Part shown: one piece after another, positions 24,025-32,972 of the stretch
How the letters are laid out: each line of letters starts with the position of its first letter
How positions within the stretch are numbered: position 1 is the first letter of the stretch
Origin: an uncultured Eubacteriales bacterium
Lineage (GTDB): Bacteria; Bacillota; Clostridia; Oscillospirales; Oscillospiraceae
Assembly: GCA_900319275.1 (NCBI GenBank)
Contig: ONNS01000007.1
Location: 24,753-88,752 of the forward strand
Length of the DNA: 64,000 bases
Direction: 5' to 3'
The notes under the pieces: generated by a model
Databases searched by the model: none
What the model was told of the DNA's origin: nothing
Seen by the model: the letters and a program-made list of their open reading frames with translations, nothing else
Position numbers and translations under genes: made by a program

Positions 24025-25374
24025 ATGGACAATCCGAACGATCTCACTCACGGCAGCATACTGCCGAAGCTCCTGCGCTTTTTCTTCCCGGTGCTGCTGG
24101 GGATGCTGTTCCAGCAGCTGTACAACACGGTCGACGCGGTCATCGTCGGCAACTTCGTCGGGCCGACGGCACTGGCCGCGGTCGGCGGGAGTCCGGCAAG
24201 GATCATTGACTTGGTGATCGGCTTTTTCACGGGCCTCGGCTCGGGAGCCACGGTCATCATCTCGCAGTATTACGGCTCGCACGACGAGGAAAAACTATCC
24301 GAGGCTGAGCACACGATCATCCTCTTCTGCCTGATTGCCGGGGCGGCGCTGGCCGTGCTGGGGCTGCTGATGGCAAGCAGCGCGATGCGCCTGCTGCAGA
24401 CCCCCGCGGACGTATTCGACGAGGCGCTGTCCTATCTGCGCATCTATTTTGCGGGCACGGCGGCCGTGCTGCTCTTCAATGTCGGCAGCGGCATCCTGCG
24501 CGCCGTCGGCGATTCGCGTACGCCGCTGATCGCACTCGGCATCTGCGCGGGTCTCAACATCATCCTCGACCTGTTCTTTGTGGCTGTGCTCGGCTGGGGC
24601 GTGGCCGGGGCCGCGTGGGCAACGGTGATCTCGCTGGCGCTCAGCGCGGCGCTGATCCTCGCCCATCTCCACCGCGCCGGCGAGCTGCCGCCGCTGCGGC
24701 TGCGGCAGCTGCGCATCTACCCCAAGGCACTGCGGCGCATCCTGTATATCGGCGTGCCCGCGGGCCTGCAGGGCTCGATGTATTCGATCTCCAACATCAT
24801 CATTCAGGCGTCTGTCAACGGTCTCGGCACCGCGGTTGCGGCGGCCTGGACAGTCACCGGCAAGTTCGACGGTATCTATTGGGTCACCTCAAACTCCTTC
24901 GGCATGGCGCTGTGCACCTATGTGGGCCAGTGCTACGGCGCGGGGGATATCGAGCGCATGAAAAAAGGCGCGCGGCTCTGGCTGCTGTTTGACCTCGGCG
25001 TCTCGGCAGTCGTCTCGGCACTGCTGCTGTCGCTGGCGCGCTGGGGCTTCCGGCTCTTTACGCCGGATGCCGACGTGATCGCCTATTCGATCGAGATGGT
25101 CTGGTGCTTTGCCCCGTACTATGTGGTCTGGACCTTTATCGAGATCATCTCCAACATCCTGCGCGGCGTCGGCGACTCGGTGCGGCCAATGCTGATCGTG
25201 ACGGTCGGCGTCTGCGTGCTGCGCATAGCGTGGATATTCCTCGTCGTGCCGCACTGGCACACGGTCGTCGGCATCAGCATGTCCTATCCTGTCACCTGGG
25301 CGCTGACGGCGCTCGCCCTGACGGTCTACTATTTCAAAGGAAACTGGCTGCCGAAGCCTGCGGCGGCAGATTGA
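24025..25374 (+). CDS. MATE-family efflux transporter
   Basis: 449-aa polytopic membrane protein with about 12 transmembrane helices in two homologous halves, as in the MATE family of Na+ or H+ coupled multidrug exporters. The first half begins LPKLLRFFFPVLLGMLFQQLYNTVDAV in character, and the loop GNFVGPTALAAVGGS is typical. The ATG at 24025 is the family start (MDNPNDLTHGS); a longer open frame upstream overlaps the promoter and is not used. It is divergent from the hydrolase. Substrate cannot be predicted. Confidence 0.92.
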   Translation: MDNPNDLTHGSILPKLLRFFFPVLLGMLFQQLYNTVDAVIVGNFVGPTALAAVGGSPARIIDLVIGFFTGLGSGATVIISQYYGSHDEEKLSEAEHTIILFCLIAGAALAVLGLLMASSAMRLLQTPADVFDEALSYLRIYFAGTAAVLLFNVGSGILRAVGDSRTPLIALGICAGLNIILDLFFVAVLGWGVAGAAWATVISLALSAALILAHLHRAGELPPLRLRQLRIYPKALRRILYIGVPAGLQGSMYSISNIIIQASVNGLGTAVAAAWTVTGKFDGIYWVTSNSFGMALCTYVGQCYGAGDIERMKKGARLWLLFDLGVSAVVSALLLSLARWGFRLFTPDADVIAYSIEMVWCFAPYYVVWTFIEIISNILRGVGDSVRPMLIVTVGVCVLRIAWIFLVVPHWHTVVGISMSYPVTWALTALALTVYYFKGNWLPKPAAAD

Positions 25375-25382
25375 GAAAGCAC

Positions 25383-25411
25383 TTGAATTTTCTGTTAAAA
25401 CTCGGTATGAT
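25383..25411 (+). promoter_or_regulatory. Promoter of the CstA-like gene
   Basis: TTGAAT, 17-bp spacer, TATGAT, about 33 bases before the start codon. Confidence 0.6.
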
Positions 25412-25443
25412 GAATTCAAGAAAACCAATAGAAGGAGATAAGT

Positions 25444-27138
25444 ATGCTATCTGCCATGATTCTACTCGGCACCCTGCTGGTGCTGATCCTGGGCTATGCC
25501 CTGCTCGGAGGACGGCTGGAAAAGGCCTGGGGACTCGATCCCAAGGCCGAGACGCCTGCCTATGACAAATTTGACCGCAAGGACTATGTGTCCGCCGCGC
25601 CCGGTATCCTGTTGGGACACCACGTCGCGTCGATCGCGGGCGTGAGCGTCATTTTCGCGCCGGTGCTGGCTGCGAAAACCGGCTGGCTGCCCGCGCTTTT
25701 GTGGTGCGTGCTGGGCGGCGTGCTGTTCGGCGCCGTGCTGGACTTCGGCGCGCTCACTGCTTCGCTGCGCGAGGACGGCAAGTCCCTTGGCGAGGTGCTG
25801 CGCCGCTTTGTCGGTCTCCGGGCGCAGCGGCTGTATATCGTACACGCGCTGCTCGTGCTGGTGCTGTCCGTCGCGTTCCTGACTGCCGTGGCGGCCGACG
25901 GCTTTGCTTCCGCCGGGGCCATCGTCACGCTCGGTGAGGCGCAGGTCAGCGCCGCCGCGGCTTCAGGCACCACGGCGATCCTGTTCGTGCTGCTCTCGCT
26001 GCTGTTCTCGTTCCTCGTGTACCGAAAGAACCTGCCAATGGGTGCGATGATTGTCCTCGGCGTCGTCGGCATCGCGCTGTGCGTGTTCGGCGGCATGAAC
26101 CTCGGACTGAATCTGCCCGCCTTTGTTTGGGTGGCGCTGATCGCCGTCTATGCGATCGTCGCCTCGCAGCTGCCTGTGTGGACGCTGCTGCAGAGCCGCG
26201 ATTTCCTCAGCGCGATCCTGCTCGGCGTCATGCTCTTGCTGGGCATGGTGTCGGTTGTCGGCGCGGCCTTCGCGGGCAAGGCGGCGATCCAGGTGCCCGC
26301 CCTGGGCGCGGACTGGACCGACGGTAAGTGGAGCGCTGCGCTCGCGCTCGTGCTGGCCGGAACAGGCGTCTCGGGATTTCACGCGCTGGTCGCCTCCGGC
26401 ACAAGCGCCAAACAGCTCGGCAGCGAGAAGCACGCCAAACTCATCGGCGTCGGCGGCGCGCTGCTGACGGTATTTGTCTCTGTGCTCGCGCTGCTCGCGG
26501 CCGCAACGCTGCCCGGCGGCGTCGACACGGCAAACCCCGCGCAGAACTTTGCCTTGGGCCTGGCTACGGCCTTTGCCGCATTGCTCGGCGGCGACGGCGC
26601 TGCGGTGGCCTCGGGCGTCGTGTATGAGCTGTGGCTGCTGGCGGTCACGGTCTTTGCCATGACCTCGCTCGACACCGCGGTGCGCCTCGGGCGCTATCTG
26701 TTCGTCGAACTCTTCAACCCCGAGGGGCTGCGCAAAAAAGAAATGACACCGCTGCAGAAGACCATGACCCGTCCGCTGACCGGCGCGCTGGCCGTGGCGC
26801 TGCCGGGCTGTGCGCTCGGCCTCATCCCTCAGATGCGCGAGCTGCTGCCCTCGGTGGCGGCGGCCGATCTGCTGCTGGCCGCCGTGTGCCTGATGGCAGT
26901 CGGCATCTGGCTCGGCGGCACAAGGCGCAAGGCCGGTGCGGTCCGGGCGCTTGCGCTCGTGCTGCTGGTGCTCGCGATCGCCGATCAGGTGCTGACCGGT
27001 GTTTCGCTAGGCGGTAACGTGCTCGCGCTCGTCGGCGAACTGCTCCCCGGCGGCTTCGGTCTTGTCACGGCCGGGGCGATCCTCCCGGCCCTGCTGCGCA
27101 GGAAAAAGCCGGAAGAAGAGACGGATACAGAAGAATAA
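25444..27138 (+). CDS. CstA-family carrier (carbon starvation protein-like)
   Basis: 564-aa integral membrane protein with about 16 hydrophobic segments. The N-terminal region YDKFDRKDYVSA...GHHVASIAGVSVIFAPV matches the CstA/BtsT family, which imports peptides or pyruvate in other bacteria. A later segment SGFHALVASGTSAKQL is also typical. It is shorter than E. coli CstA (about 700 aa) but usual for the clostridial form. The C-terminus is acidic and cytosolic. Good AAGGAG site. Whether the substrate is peptides or pyruvate is open. Confidence 0.88.
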   Translation: MLSAMILLGTLLVLILGYALLGGRLEKAWGLDPKAETPAYDKFDRKDYVSAAPGILLGHHVASIAGVSVIFAPVLAAKTGWLPALLWCVLGGVLFGAVLDFGALTASLREDGKSLGEVLRRFVGLRAQRLYIVHALLVLVLSVAFLTAVAADGFASAGAIVTLGEAQVSAAAASGTTAILFVLLSLLFSFLVYRKNLPMGAMIVLGVVGIALCVFGGMNLGLNLPAFVWVALIAVYAIVASQLPVWTLLQSRDFLSAILLGVMLLLGMVSVVGAAFAGKAAIQVPALGADWTDGKWSAALALVLAGTGVSGFHALVASGTSAKQLGSEKHAKLIGVGGALLTVFVSVLALLAAATLPGGVDTANPAQNFALGLATAFAALLGGDGAAVASGVVYELWLLAVTVFAMTSLDTAVRLGRYLFVELFNPEGLRKKEMTPLQKTMTRPLTGALAVALPGCALGLIPQMRELLPSVAAADLLLAAVCLMAVGIWLGGTRRKAGAVRALALVLLVLAIADQVLTGVSLGGNVLALVGELLPGGFGLVTAGAILPALLRRKKPEEETDTEE

Positions 27139-27145
27139 AACGGTT

Positions 27146-27181
27146 GGGGCTGTAGCAAATGATGTTACAGCCCCTTATTTT
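27146..27181 (+). terminator. Terminator of the CstA-like gene
   Basis: Stem GGGGCTGTA/TACAGCCCC followed by TTATTTTGT. Confidence 0.8.
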
Positions 27182-27200
27182 GTGATAATATCCAGATTAC

Positions 27201-27350
27201 CGTAGGGGCCGACGCCCTCGGCGGCCCGTTGCGGAACAATCTGCTTTTGTACGGAAATCTCCGAAAAACATGTATGTTTGTACGTGCTTTCCATGAATTA
27301 GTGCGGCAAGTATGTTTTTCTGACGGGCCGCCGAGGGCGTTGGCCCCTAC
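27201..27350. repeat. 150-bp MITE-like element with 27-bp inverted ends
   Basis: Left end GTAGGGGCCGACGCCCTCGG and on to CGGCCCG (27202-27228); right end CGGGCCGCCGAGGGCGTTGG and on to CCCCTAC (27324-27350). The ends are inverted with one mismatch (a G-T pair as RNA). The interior has no ORF. A relative with the same end sequence is at 43969-44108. Confidence 0.8.
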
Positions 27351-27404
27351 ACTTAACTCGGATTTAACAAATGAAAAATGTATTTTGCTACAGCTTATTG
27401 CCTC

Positions 27405-28163
27405 TTACAGCCCGAAAAACGCCGCGATCTGCTTGATGGCCTCTTTCATCAGCAGTGGGTCGATGAAGCGGTGGTCGGCGTTCGCAATCGGGACAAACTC
27501 GATCACGTTGTTATCGGCAAAGGCACGCACCGCGTCGATCGGCACGATCTCGTCCTTCGTGCCGTGCAGGATCAGAATATCGTCCGCCCAGTCGAGAAAG
27601 CTGAGAGCGGTGATGTCCGATGTCTGCAGTTCGTCCAAAAAGGCACGGCTGAGCCTGATTTTCCGGTCAAAGCCGACCATGGCGTCCTTCCCTTTGTCAA
27701 GGAGCGCGCGGTTTTCCTCGGTCATGATATTGGCCGTGAAGACCTCGTACATATTCACGGCCGGGCAGCGCAGCGCGAGCTTATCAAAGGGGCTGCCGTG
27801 CTCAGAGACATATTTGAGCGTCAGATAAGCGCCGAAGCTCGTGGCATAGAGATCGAACGTCTTTGCACCGAGCGTGTCCCGGGCGTAGGCGGTCACCAGT
27901 CGGAGATAGGCGTCGCAGTCCGCAAGCGCCAGCTTTCTCCGCACGTCCGCGCCGTGACAGGGCCAGTCGAAGCACAGCACGGCCAGATCCTTATGTTTCG
28001 AGAGAACGTATTCGGCAAAGTGCCTGGCCGCGGCGTTCTCCTTGTGCCCGCCAAAGCCGTGGCAGTACACGATCACATGGTCAATGGAGGATCCGCCGTT
28101 AGAATACAGGAGGCAGCTGACGTTATAGTCTGCCTCGTGAATTGCGAATGCTTTTTCTAACAT
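27405..28163 (-). CDS. Alpha/beta hydrolase, carboxylesterase-like
   Basis: 252-aa soluble alpha/beta hydrolase. Oxyanion segment VYCHGFGGHKEN; nucleophile Ser109 in YATSFGAY, where the first Gly of GxSxG is Ala; acid in LHGTKDEIVP; histidine in NADHRFID near the C-terminus. This fits the small serine aminopeptidase / esterase group. Four bases separate its start from the end of alr upstream, so it is probably co-transcribed with lipoprotein-alr. Substrate unknown. Confidence 0.85.
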   Translation of the reverse strand: MLEKAFAIHEADYNVSCLLYSNGGSSIDHVIVYCHGFGGHKENAAARHFAEYVLSKHKDLAVLCFDWPCHGADVRRKLALADCDAYLRLVTAYARDTLGAKTFDLYATSFGAYLTLKYVSEHGSPFDKLALRCPAVNMYEVFTANIMTEENRALLDKGKDAMVGFDRKIRLSRAFLDELQTSDITALSFLDWADDILILHGTKDEIVPIDAVRAFADNNVIEFVPIANADHRFIDPLLMKEAIKQIAAFFGL

Positions 28164-28166
28164 TTT

Positions 28167-29294
28167 TTATCCTTCCGTATAGATGCGCGGTACGCGCTTC
28201 GAAACCGCGCACAGCAGTTCATAGGGGATGGTCTGCGCGGCGGCGGAGAGCGTGTTGATGTCGTTGTGCGGCCCAAAGATCTCGATCTCGTCTCCGACGG
28301 AGACCTGCGGCAGATCGGTCAGATCGACCATGCACATATCCATGCAGATGCTGCCGCGCTGCGGCGCCGAGCCGCCCGCCCAGAAGGAGCACTTATTTGA
28401 AATCAGACGCGGCAGCCCGTCGGCATAACCGATCGCGAGCACGCCCATGCGCGTGTGACGCTCGGTGACAAAGCGCCGCCCGTAGCTGACGGACGTACCG
28501 GCCTCGTAGTGCTTGATGGTCGAGACCGTCGTCACCAGGCGCATACAGGGCTTGAGACCGAGCCGGCCGCTCGGGTCGCCGTAGCCGTAGAGCAGCAGGC
28601 CAGGCCGCACCATGTCGAGCGCCATCTCCGGGTACGAGACCACAGCGCCGGAATTGGCGCAGTGGCGGATCGCAAAGCGCACGCCGCGTTTTCCCAAGGC
28701 CTCGACCACGTCGGTGAAGAGCCGAAACTGCGCGCGGGTGTAGCCCTCGCAGTCCTCGCCCGGCTCATCCGAGACGGCGAAGTGCGTATAGATGCCCTCG
28801 GCCTCAAGCCCTGGCAGCGCGCAGCTCTCGGCCACATTGGCCACGCCCTGCTCAAAATGACTCCCGGCGCACAGAAAGCCCAGGCGGCTCATGCCGGTGT
28901 CGAGTTTGATGTGCACCTTCAGCGTCTTGCCGAGACGCACGGCCTCGCTCGAATACTCCCGCGCCTTGGCGAGCGCCGAGACCGTCTGTGTGATGTGATA
29001 GTCGATCAGCGTCTCGGTGTACTGATACGGCGTGTGGCCGAGGATCAGGATCGGCATTGTCACGCCGCCCTGCCGCAGCTCCAGCGCCTCGTCGAGACAG
29101 GAGACCGCGAGATAGTCCGCGCCGACCGTCTGCAGCCGGTGGGCCACGGCCAGCGCGCCGTGGCCGTAGGCGTCGGCCTTCACGACGCCGAGAAAGCGGC
29201 AGCCCTCGGGCAGAGCCGCGCGGATGGCGCGGTAGTTGTGTTCGATGCTGTTCAGGTCGATCTCGGCCCAGGATCTCTTCTGTAATTCGTTCAT
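28167..29294 (-). CDS. alr: Alanine racemase
   Basis: 375-aa PLP enzyme that interconverts L- and D-alanine for peptidoglycan. The PLP lysine is K39 in VVKADAYGHG; the second catalytic residue is the tyrosine in TSVSYGRRF; and the C-terminal motif RGSICMDMCMVDLT is typical. The frame is open upstream to 29450, but the ATG at 29294 gives the normal start MNELQKRSWAEIDL. It follows the lipoprotein gene by two bases. Confidence 0.95.
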   Translation of the reverse strand: MNELQKRSWAEIDLNSIEHNYRAIRAALPEGCRFLGVVKADAYGHGALAVAHRLQTVGADYLAVSCLDEALELRQGGVTMPILILGHTPYQYTETLIDYHITQTVSALAKAREYSSEAVRLGKTLKVHIKLDTGMSRLGFLCAGSHFEQGVANVAESCALPGLEAEGIYTHFAVSDEPGEDCEGYTRAQFRLFTDVVEALGKRGVRFAIRHCANSGAVVSYPEMALDMVRPGLLLYGYGDPSGRLGLKPCMRLVTTVSTIKHYEAGTSVSYGRRFVTERHTRMGVLAIGYADGLPRLISNKCSFWAGGSAPQRGSICMDMCMVDLTDLPQVSVGDEIEIFGPHNDINTLSAAAQTIPYELLCAVSKRVPRIYTEG

Positions 29295-29296
29295 TT

Positions 29297-29830
29297 TTAG
29301 CTCCAGTTTGTCAGGTTTATAAATACCCGCACGCGCCCGTCCGAGCGCAGTTCGGCGGACAGCGGGGAGAGTGTCTCGCTGAGCGTGACCTCGGCGGACA
29401 CATGGTCGTCGAACGTCAGATCGCAGAGCGTATGGTCGCCCTCGGTCCAATAGCTCTCGGCATGCCCCTCGCGCAGGGCGCGCAGCAGCGTCGGCAGAGC
29501 GGTGACGGGACTGAGCCCGAAATCGTTGAGATCACCGCAGTCGAGCGTGACGCCGTCCAGGCTCAGTTGGCTCATCTCCGCGCCGAGCTTCACGCTGACG
29601 CCCGCGATCTCCTGCGGGGCCAGGACGCTCACAGTATAGCCATCGTCCGTCTCGTCGCAGTGAAGCGTGAAGGACACGCTGCGATCGTCATACTCGCACC
29701 GGAGCTCCGCCGTAACGTGCACGGCGTCGGGCAGCAGCGCGCGAAAACGCTCAAAACCGGTCTTGGCGCCGTTTGAGCAGCCCGAGAGCAGCAATGTCGG
29801 CAGCAACAATATCCACAAGGCTCGTCTCAT
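29297..29830 (-). CDS. Lipoprotein of unknown function
   Basis: 177-aa predicted lipoprotein: MRRALWILLLPTLLLSGCSN has a signal sequence and lipobox LSGC. The body is mostly beta-type sequence without a recognised domain. The arrangement with alr in Firmicutes suggests a germination or outer-leaflet protein such as an LPXTG-less DUF4367-like relative, but no family is claimed. The ATG at 29830 has a GGAGG site; upstream in-frame methionines precede the signal peptide and are rejected. First gene of lipoprotein-alr-hydrolase. Confidence 0.75.
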   Translation of the reverse strand: MRRALWILLLPTLLLSGCSNGAKTGFERFRALLPDAVHVTAELRCEYDDRSVSFTLHCDETDDGYTVSVLAPQEIAGVSVKLGAEMSQLSLDGVTLDCGDLNDFGLSPVTALPTLLRALREGHAESYWTEGDHTLCDLTFDDHVSAEVTLSETLSPLSAELRSDGRVRVFINLTNWS

Positions 29831-29916
29831 GCTATCCTCCAAAAGTTTGAGATAGCAGTAGCCTATGCGCCTATTTGGCATTATAGCACGATGACCAAAA
29901 TAGTCAATCTTACCGA

Positions 29917-29945
29917 TTGACGCGGCGACGGCAAATCCGTATAAT
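29917..29945 (+). promoter_or_regulatory. Promoter of the PfkB-fRMsr-TraX group
   Basis: TTGACG, 17-bp spacer, TATAAT, 44 bases before the PfkB start codon. Confidence 0.75.
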
Positions 29946-29988
29946 TGACAATATCTCAGCGACAAATTCCGACAGGGGGAGAAACGCT

Positions 29989-30921
29989 ATGGGTATTGTG
30001 GTGATCGGTTCGGTCTTCGTGGACATCAAGGGCTTTCCCGACGACGTATACAGCCCCACCGGGCGCAACGCCGGGCGCGTGGAGATCGTCCACGGCGGCG
30101 TGGGCCGCAACGTGGCGGAGGATATCGCCAATGTCGAGCTGCGCCCCACCTTTGTCAGCATGGTGGACGACACGGCCAACGGCGCCGAGGTTCTGCGCAA
30201 GCTGCGCAACCATAAGGTCAATACCGACTATGTGATCACGGTGCCCGACGGCATGGGCCTGTGGCTTGCGGTGTTTGATAACACCGGCGATCTCGCCGGA
30301 TCAATCTCCAAGCGGCCGAAGATGGAACCGATGGTCGAGCTGCTCGATCAAAAGGGGGACGAGATCTTCCGCGACTGCGACAGTATCGTGATCGAGATCG
30401 ACATGGACAAGGAGATCGTCAAGCGCGTCTTTGCCTATGCCGCGAAGTACCAAAAGAAGGTCTACGCGGTCGTGTCCAATATGGTCATTGCCTCGCAGCG
30501 GCGGGACTTCCTGCAGTCGATCGACTGCTTTGTCTGCAACCTGCTCGAGGCTGGCATCCTGTTTGTCGACGATTTCAGCGCGCTCGAGCCCGAGGACTTT
30601 GTCGAGGTGCTGTATCAGAAGATCTGTAAGGCCAACATCCCGTCTATGGTCGTCACAATGGGCAGCCGCGGCGCGGTCTACGCCTCACAGAGCGGCGAGC
30701 GCGGCTATTTCCCGCCCGAGACCGTCAAGGTCCGCGACACGAGCGGTGCGGGCGACGCCTTCTGCGCCGGCGTGGCCATTGCGCTGACCTACGGCAAGAC
30801 GATCCGCGAGTCGGTCGTCATCGGCACACATCTTGCGGCCTCGGTCATCACGATCTCCGAGAGTACCTGCCCGCGCTTCCTGCCGAGCGAACTCGGACTG
30901 AATATAGAGGTTGCGCCATGA
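29989..30921 (+). CDS. PfkB-family carbohydrate or nucleoside kinase
   Basis: 310-aa ribokinase-fold kinase. The N-terminal beta-strand GIVVIGSVFVDIKGFP and glycine pair GGVGRNVAED bind the substrate; the C-terminal signature DTSGAGDAFCAGVA holds the catalytic aspartate. The specificity region resembles a clostridial pseudouridine/ribokinase-like subgroup but cannot be assigned. Ribosome site AGGGGGA. The stop overlaps the start of the next gene as ATGA. Confidence 0.88.
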   Translation: MGIVVIGSVFVDIKGFPDDVYSPTGRNAGRVEIVHGGVGRNVAEDIANVELRPTFVSMVDDTANGAEVLRKLRNHKVNTDYVITVPDGMGLWLAVFDNTGDLAGSISKRPKMEPMVELLDQKGDEIFRDCDSIVIEIDMDKEIVKRVFAYAAKYQKKVYAVVSNMVIASQRRDFLQSIDCFVCNLLEAGILFVDDFSALEPEDFVEVLYQKICKANIPSMVVTMGSRGAVYASQSGERGYFPPETVKVRDTSGAGDAFCAGVAIALTYGKTIRESVVIGTHLAASVITISESTCPRFLPSELGLNIEVAP

Positions 30922-31379
30922 CAGACTATGCCCTTCTAACTGCGCAGCTTTCTGCGCTCGCCGCGGACGAGCCGCACTGGCTGCCGGTGCTGTCGAATGC
31001 TGCGGCGCTGCTTTGGGAGAGTCTCGAGAATATCAACTGGGCGGGCTTCTATCTGACGCGCCGCGAGAGCCTGCTGCTCGGCCCCTTCCAGGGGAAGGTC
31101 GCCTGCATCCGCATCCCCTATGGCCGCGGCGTATGCGGCACGGCCGCGGCCGAGGACAAAACCCAGCTTGTACCCGATGTGCACGCTTTCCCCGGCCATA
31201 TCGCCTGTGACAGCGCTTCGCGCTCCGAGATCGTCGTGCCGCTGCACTGCGGCGGCACGGTCGTCGGCGTGCTGGACATCGACAGCCCGACCGAGGGCCG
31301 CTTTACCGAACAGGACCGGCAGGGACTGGAGACCTTTGCGCGCACGCTCGAGGAGGTCACGCACTGGCAGGCCCTGTGA
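30918..31379 (+). CDS. Free methionine-(R)-sulfoxide reductase (GAF domain)
   Basis: 153-aa single-GAF enzyme that reduces free L-methionine-(R)-S-oxide with thioredoxin. The family motifs NWAGFYL, LGPFQGKVACIRIPYGRGVCGTA and FPGHIACDSASRSEI are all present. The three cysteines are C63, C73 and C97; the spacing (10 and 24) is the same as C84, C94 and C118 of the E. coli enzyme. It belongs to the operon with the PfkB kinase by a 4-base overlap. An oxidative-damage repair role in an otherwise anaerobic gene set. Confidence 0.92.
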   Translation: MTDYALLTAQLSALAADEPHWLPVLSNAAALLWESLENINWAGFYLTRRESLLLGPFQGKVACIRIPYGRGVCGTAAAEDKTQLVPDVHAFPGHIACDSASRSEIVVPLHCGGTVVGVLDIDSPTEGRFTEQDRQGLETFARTLEEVTHWQAL

Positions 31380-31419
31380 AGTGCTTGCCCGGTTAAAATT
31401 GGCGAACGGAGGGAAAGCT

Positions 31420-32175
31420 ATGGAAGAGAAAAAGCTGCGCGGACTGTCGGGCAGCACGCTCAAGTGGATCGCCGTGATCACGATGGCTATCGACCATTTC
31501 GCCGCTGTGGTCCTCCTGGGGCGACTGTACAGCGAAAGAGCCTGGGGCGCCGGGATCTGGAGCCGACAGTGCTATTGGGATCTGCGCATCATCGGCCGCC
31601 TTGCCTTCCCGATCTACTGCTTTCTGATCTGCGAGGGTTACCGCCACACACGCAGTTTGCGCGGTTATCTGCTGCGTCTGCTGGGCTTTGCCCTGCTCTC
31701 GGAGCTGCCCTTCGACCTGGCCTTCCAGAGAGCCTGGTTTGATCTGAGCGCGCAGAATGTGTTCTTTACGCTCGCGCTCGGCCTTTCGGCGATCGCCCTG
31801 TGGGAGACACTGCGCCGGGACAGGGAGGGCGAGGCGCTTGTCCGGTCAAGCATTGCTGCTGCTCTTGCCTGTGCTGTGCTTTGCGCAGCGGGGGAGTTGC
31901 TGCACACCGACTACGGCAGCATGGGCGTTCTGCTGATTCTTGTCATGTGGCTGCTGCGCGACCAACCGCTCTGGCGCATTCCGGCTGCCGCGGCGATCTT
32001 TGCGTCCATGGCGCTGTTCTTCCGCTCAAGCTGGGTCGAACTCTTCGCACTTGCGGCCTTTATTCCGATCGGCCTGTATAACGGCACGCGCGGCAGGCAG
32101 ATGAAATACCTGTTCTATGTGTTCTATCCCGTTCACCTTTTGCTGCTCTGCGGCGTCCGGTATTTTCTGTTTTAA
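31420..32175 (+). CDS. TraX-family membrane protein
   Basis: 251-aa integral membrane protein with about eight hydrophobic segments. The start LSGSTLKWIAVITMAIDHFAAV and the motif GRLAFPIYCFLICEGYRHTRS mark the TraX family, which is named after the F-pilin acetylase but is widespread in Firmicutes as a putative membrane acyltransferase. Substrate unknown. A GGAGGG site precedes the ATG at 31420; a long upstream open frame lies over the GAF gene and is a shadow. Probably the third gene of the PfkB operon. Confidence 0.85.
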   Translation: MEEKKLRGLSGSTLKWIAVITMAIDHFAAVVLLGRLYSERAWGAGIWSRQCYWDLRIIGRLAFPIYCFLICEGYRHTRSLRGYLLRLLGFALLSELPFDLAFQRAWFDLSAQNVFFTLALGLSAIALWETLRRDREGEALVRSSIAAALACAVLCAAGELLHTDYGSMGVLLILVMWLLRDQPLWRIPAAAAIFASMALFFRSSWVELFALAAFIPIGLYNGTRGRQMKYLFYVFYPVHLLLLCGVRYFLF

Positions 32176-32241
32176 AGCGTCAATCAGCACTTTGTACAGC
32201 ACCGACGCCCGATTTTCGGGAAAATTCTTTCACAAAAATGA

Positions 32242-32270
32242 TTGACGAAGTTTGTATAATGTGCTAAAAT
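32242..32270 (+). promoter_or_regulatory. str operon promoter
   Basis: TTGACG, 17-bp spacer, TAAAAT. The start site would lie near 32277, giving a leader of about 118 bases before rpsL. Confidence 0.75.
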
Positions 32271-32325
32271 TCATATTTGCATGGCCCGGATTCCGCCTTG
32301 CGCGGCGCGGGACATGAAATGCGGT

Positions 32326-32354
32326 AAAAAAGCAGCCAATATGCGGCTTTTTTA
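32326..32354 (+). promoter_or_regulatory. Attenuator-like hairpin in the rpsL leader
   Basis: AAAAAAGCAGC and GCGGCTTTTTT form a stem of about 11 positions with one mismatch that ends in a six-T run, between the promoter and rpsL. A second GC-rich fold (CCCG...CGGG, 32286-32310) lies before it. Terminator-like shape inside a leader suggests attenuation. Confidence 0.5.
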
Positions 32355-32394
32355 TCAAAATTTTGAATTGATTATCGAAGAAAGGAGGAAAACA

Positions 32395-32820
32395 ATGCCC
32401 ACTTTTAACCAGCTGGTAAGGAAAGGCAGAGAGCAGAGCACCTACAAATCCGCTTCTCCTGCACTGCAGAAGGGTATGAACACTCTGAAGGATCGCGAGA
32501 CCGACCTGTCCGCTCCCCAGAAGAGAGGTGTCTGCACCGCCGTTCGTACTTCCACCCCGAAGAAGCCGAACTCGGCTCTGCGTAAAATCGCCCGTGTCCG
32601 CCTGACCAATGGCTACGAAGTCACCGCCTATATCCCCGGTATCGGCCACAATCTGCAGGAGCACTCTGTGGTTATGATCCGTGGCGGCCGTGTCAAGGAC
32701 CTTCCCGGTGTCCGCTACCACATCATCCGCGGTACGCTCGACGCGCAGGGTGTGTCCGGCCGTATGCAGGCTCGTTCCAAGTACGGCGCGAAGAAGCCCA
32801 AAGCTGCGAAGAAGAAGTAA
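32395..32820 (+). CDS. rpsL: 30S ribosomal protein S12
   Basis: 141-aa decoding-centre protein of the small subunit. Start [14 protein letters not shown] and the streptomycin-region motifs [11 protein letters not shown] and [10 protein letters not shown] are intact, with the wild-type lysine at the classic resistance position (TPKKPNS). A strong AAAGGAGG site precedes the ATG at 32395; an upstream in-frame ATG at 32281 is inside the leader. First gene of rpsL-rpsG-fusA-tuf. Confidence 0.98.
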   Translation: MPTFNQLVRKGREQSTYKSASPALQKGMNTLKDRETDLSAPQKRGVCTAVRTSTPKKPNSALRKIARVRLTNGYEVTAYIPGIGHNLQEHSVVMIRGGRVKDLPGVRYHIIRGTLDAQGVSGRMQARSKYGAKKPKAAKKK

Positions 32821-32861
32821 TTTCCCGACGCGGCAAATTGCCCTGTCGCTTATATAATAGA

Positions 32862-32972
32862 TAATCAGAATTGAGCATGGAGAATTTGTCTGTTCGCCGC
32901 GGGCGAACGGATTCCGATTGCCGCGCAGCGGCATCGCAATTCTTCATTCTTCATTTTTCATTATTCATTTGT
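32862..32972. repeat. Degenerate AATGAAG-type palindromic repeat between rpsL and rpsG
   Basis: Ends of the type AATTGAGCATGGAGAATT and CAATTCTTCATTCTTCATTT form an imperfect inverted repeat around hairpins TTCGCCGCGGGCGAA and GCCGCGCAGCGGC. It resembles the element at 8002. It lies inside the str operon without an obvious terminator. Confidence 0.6.
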
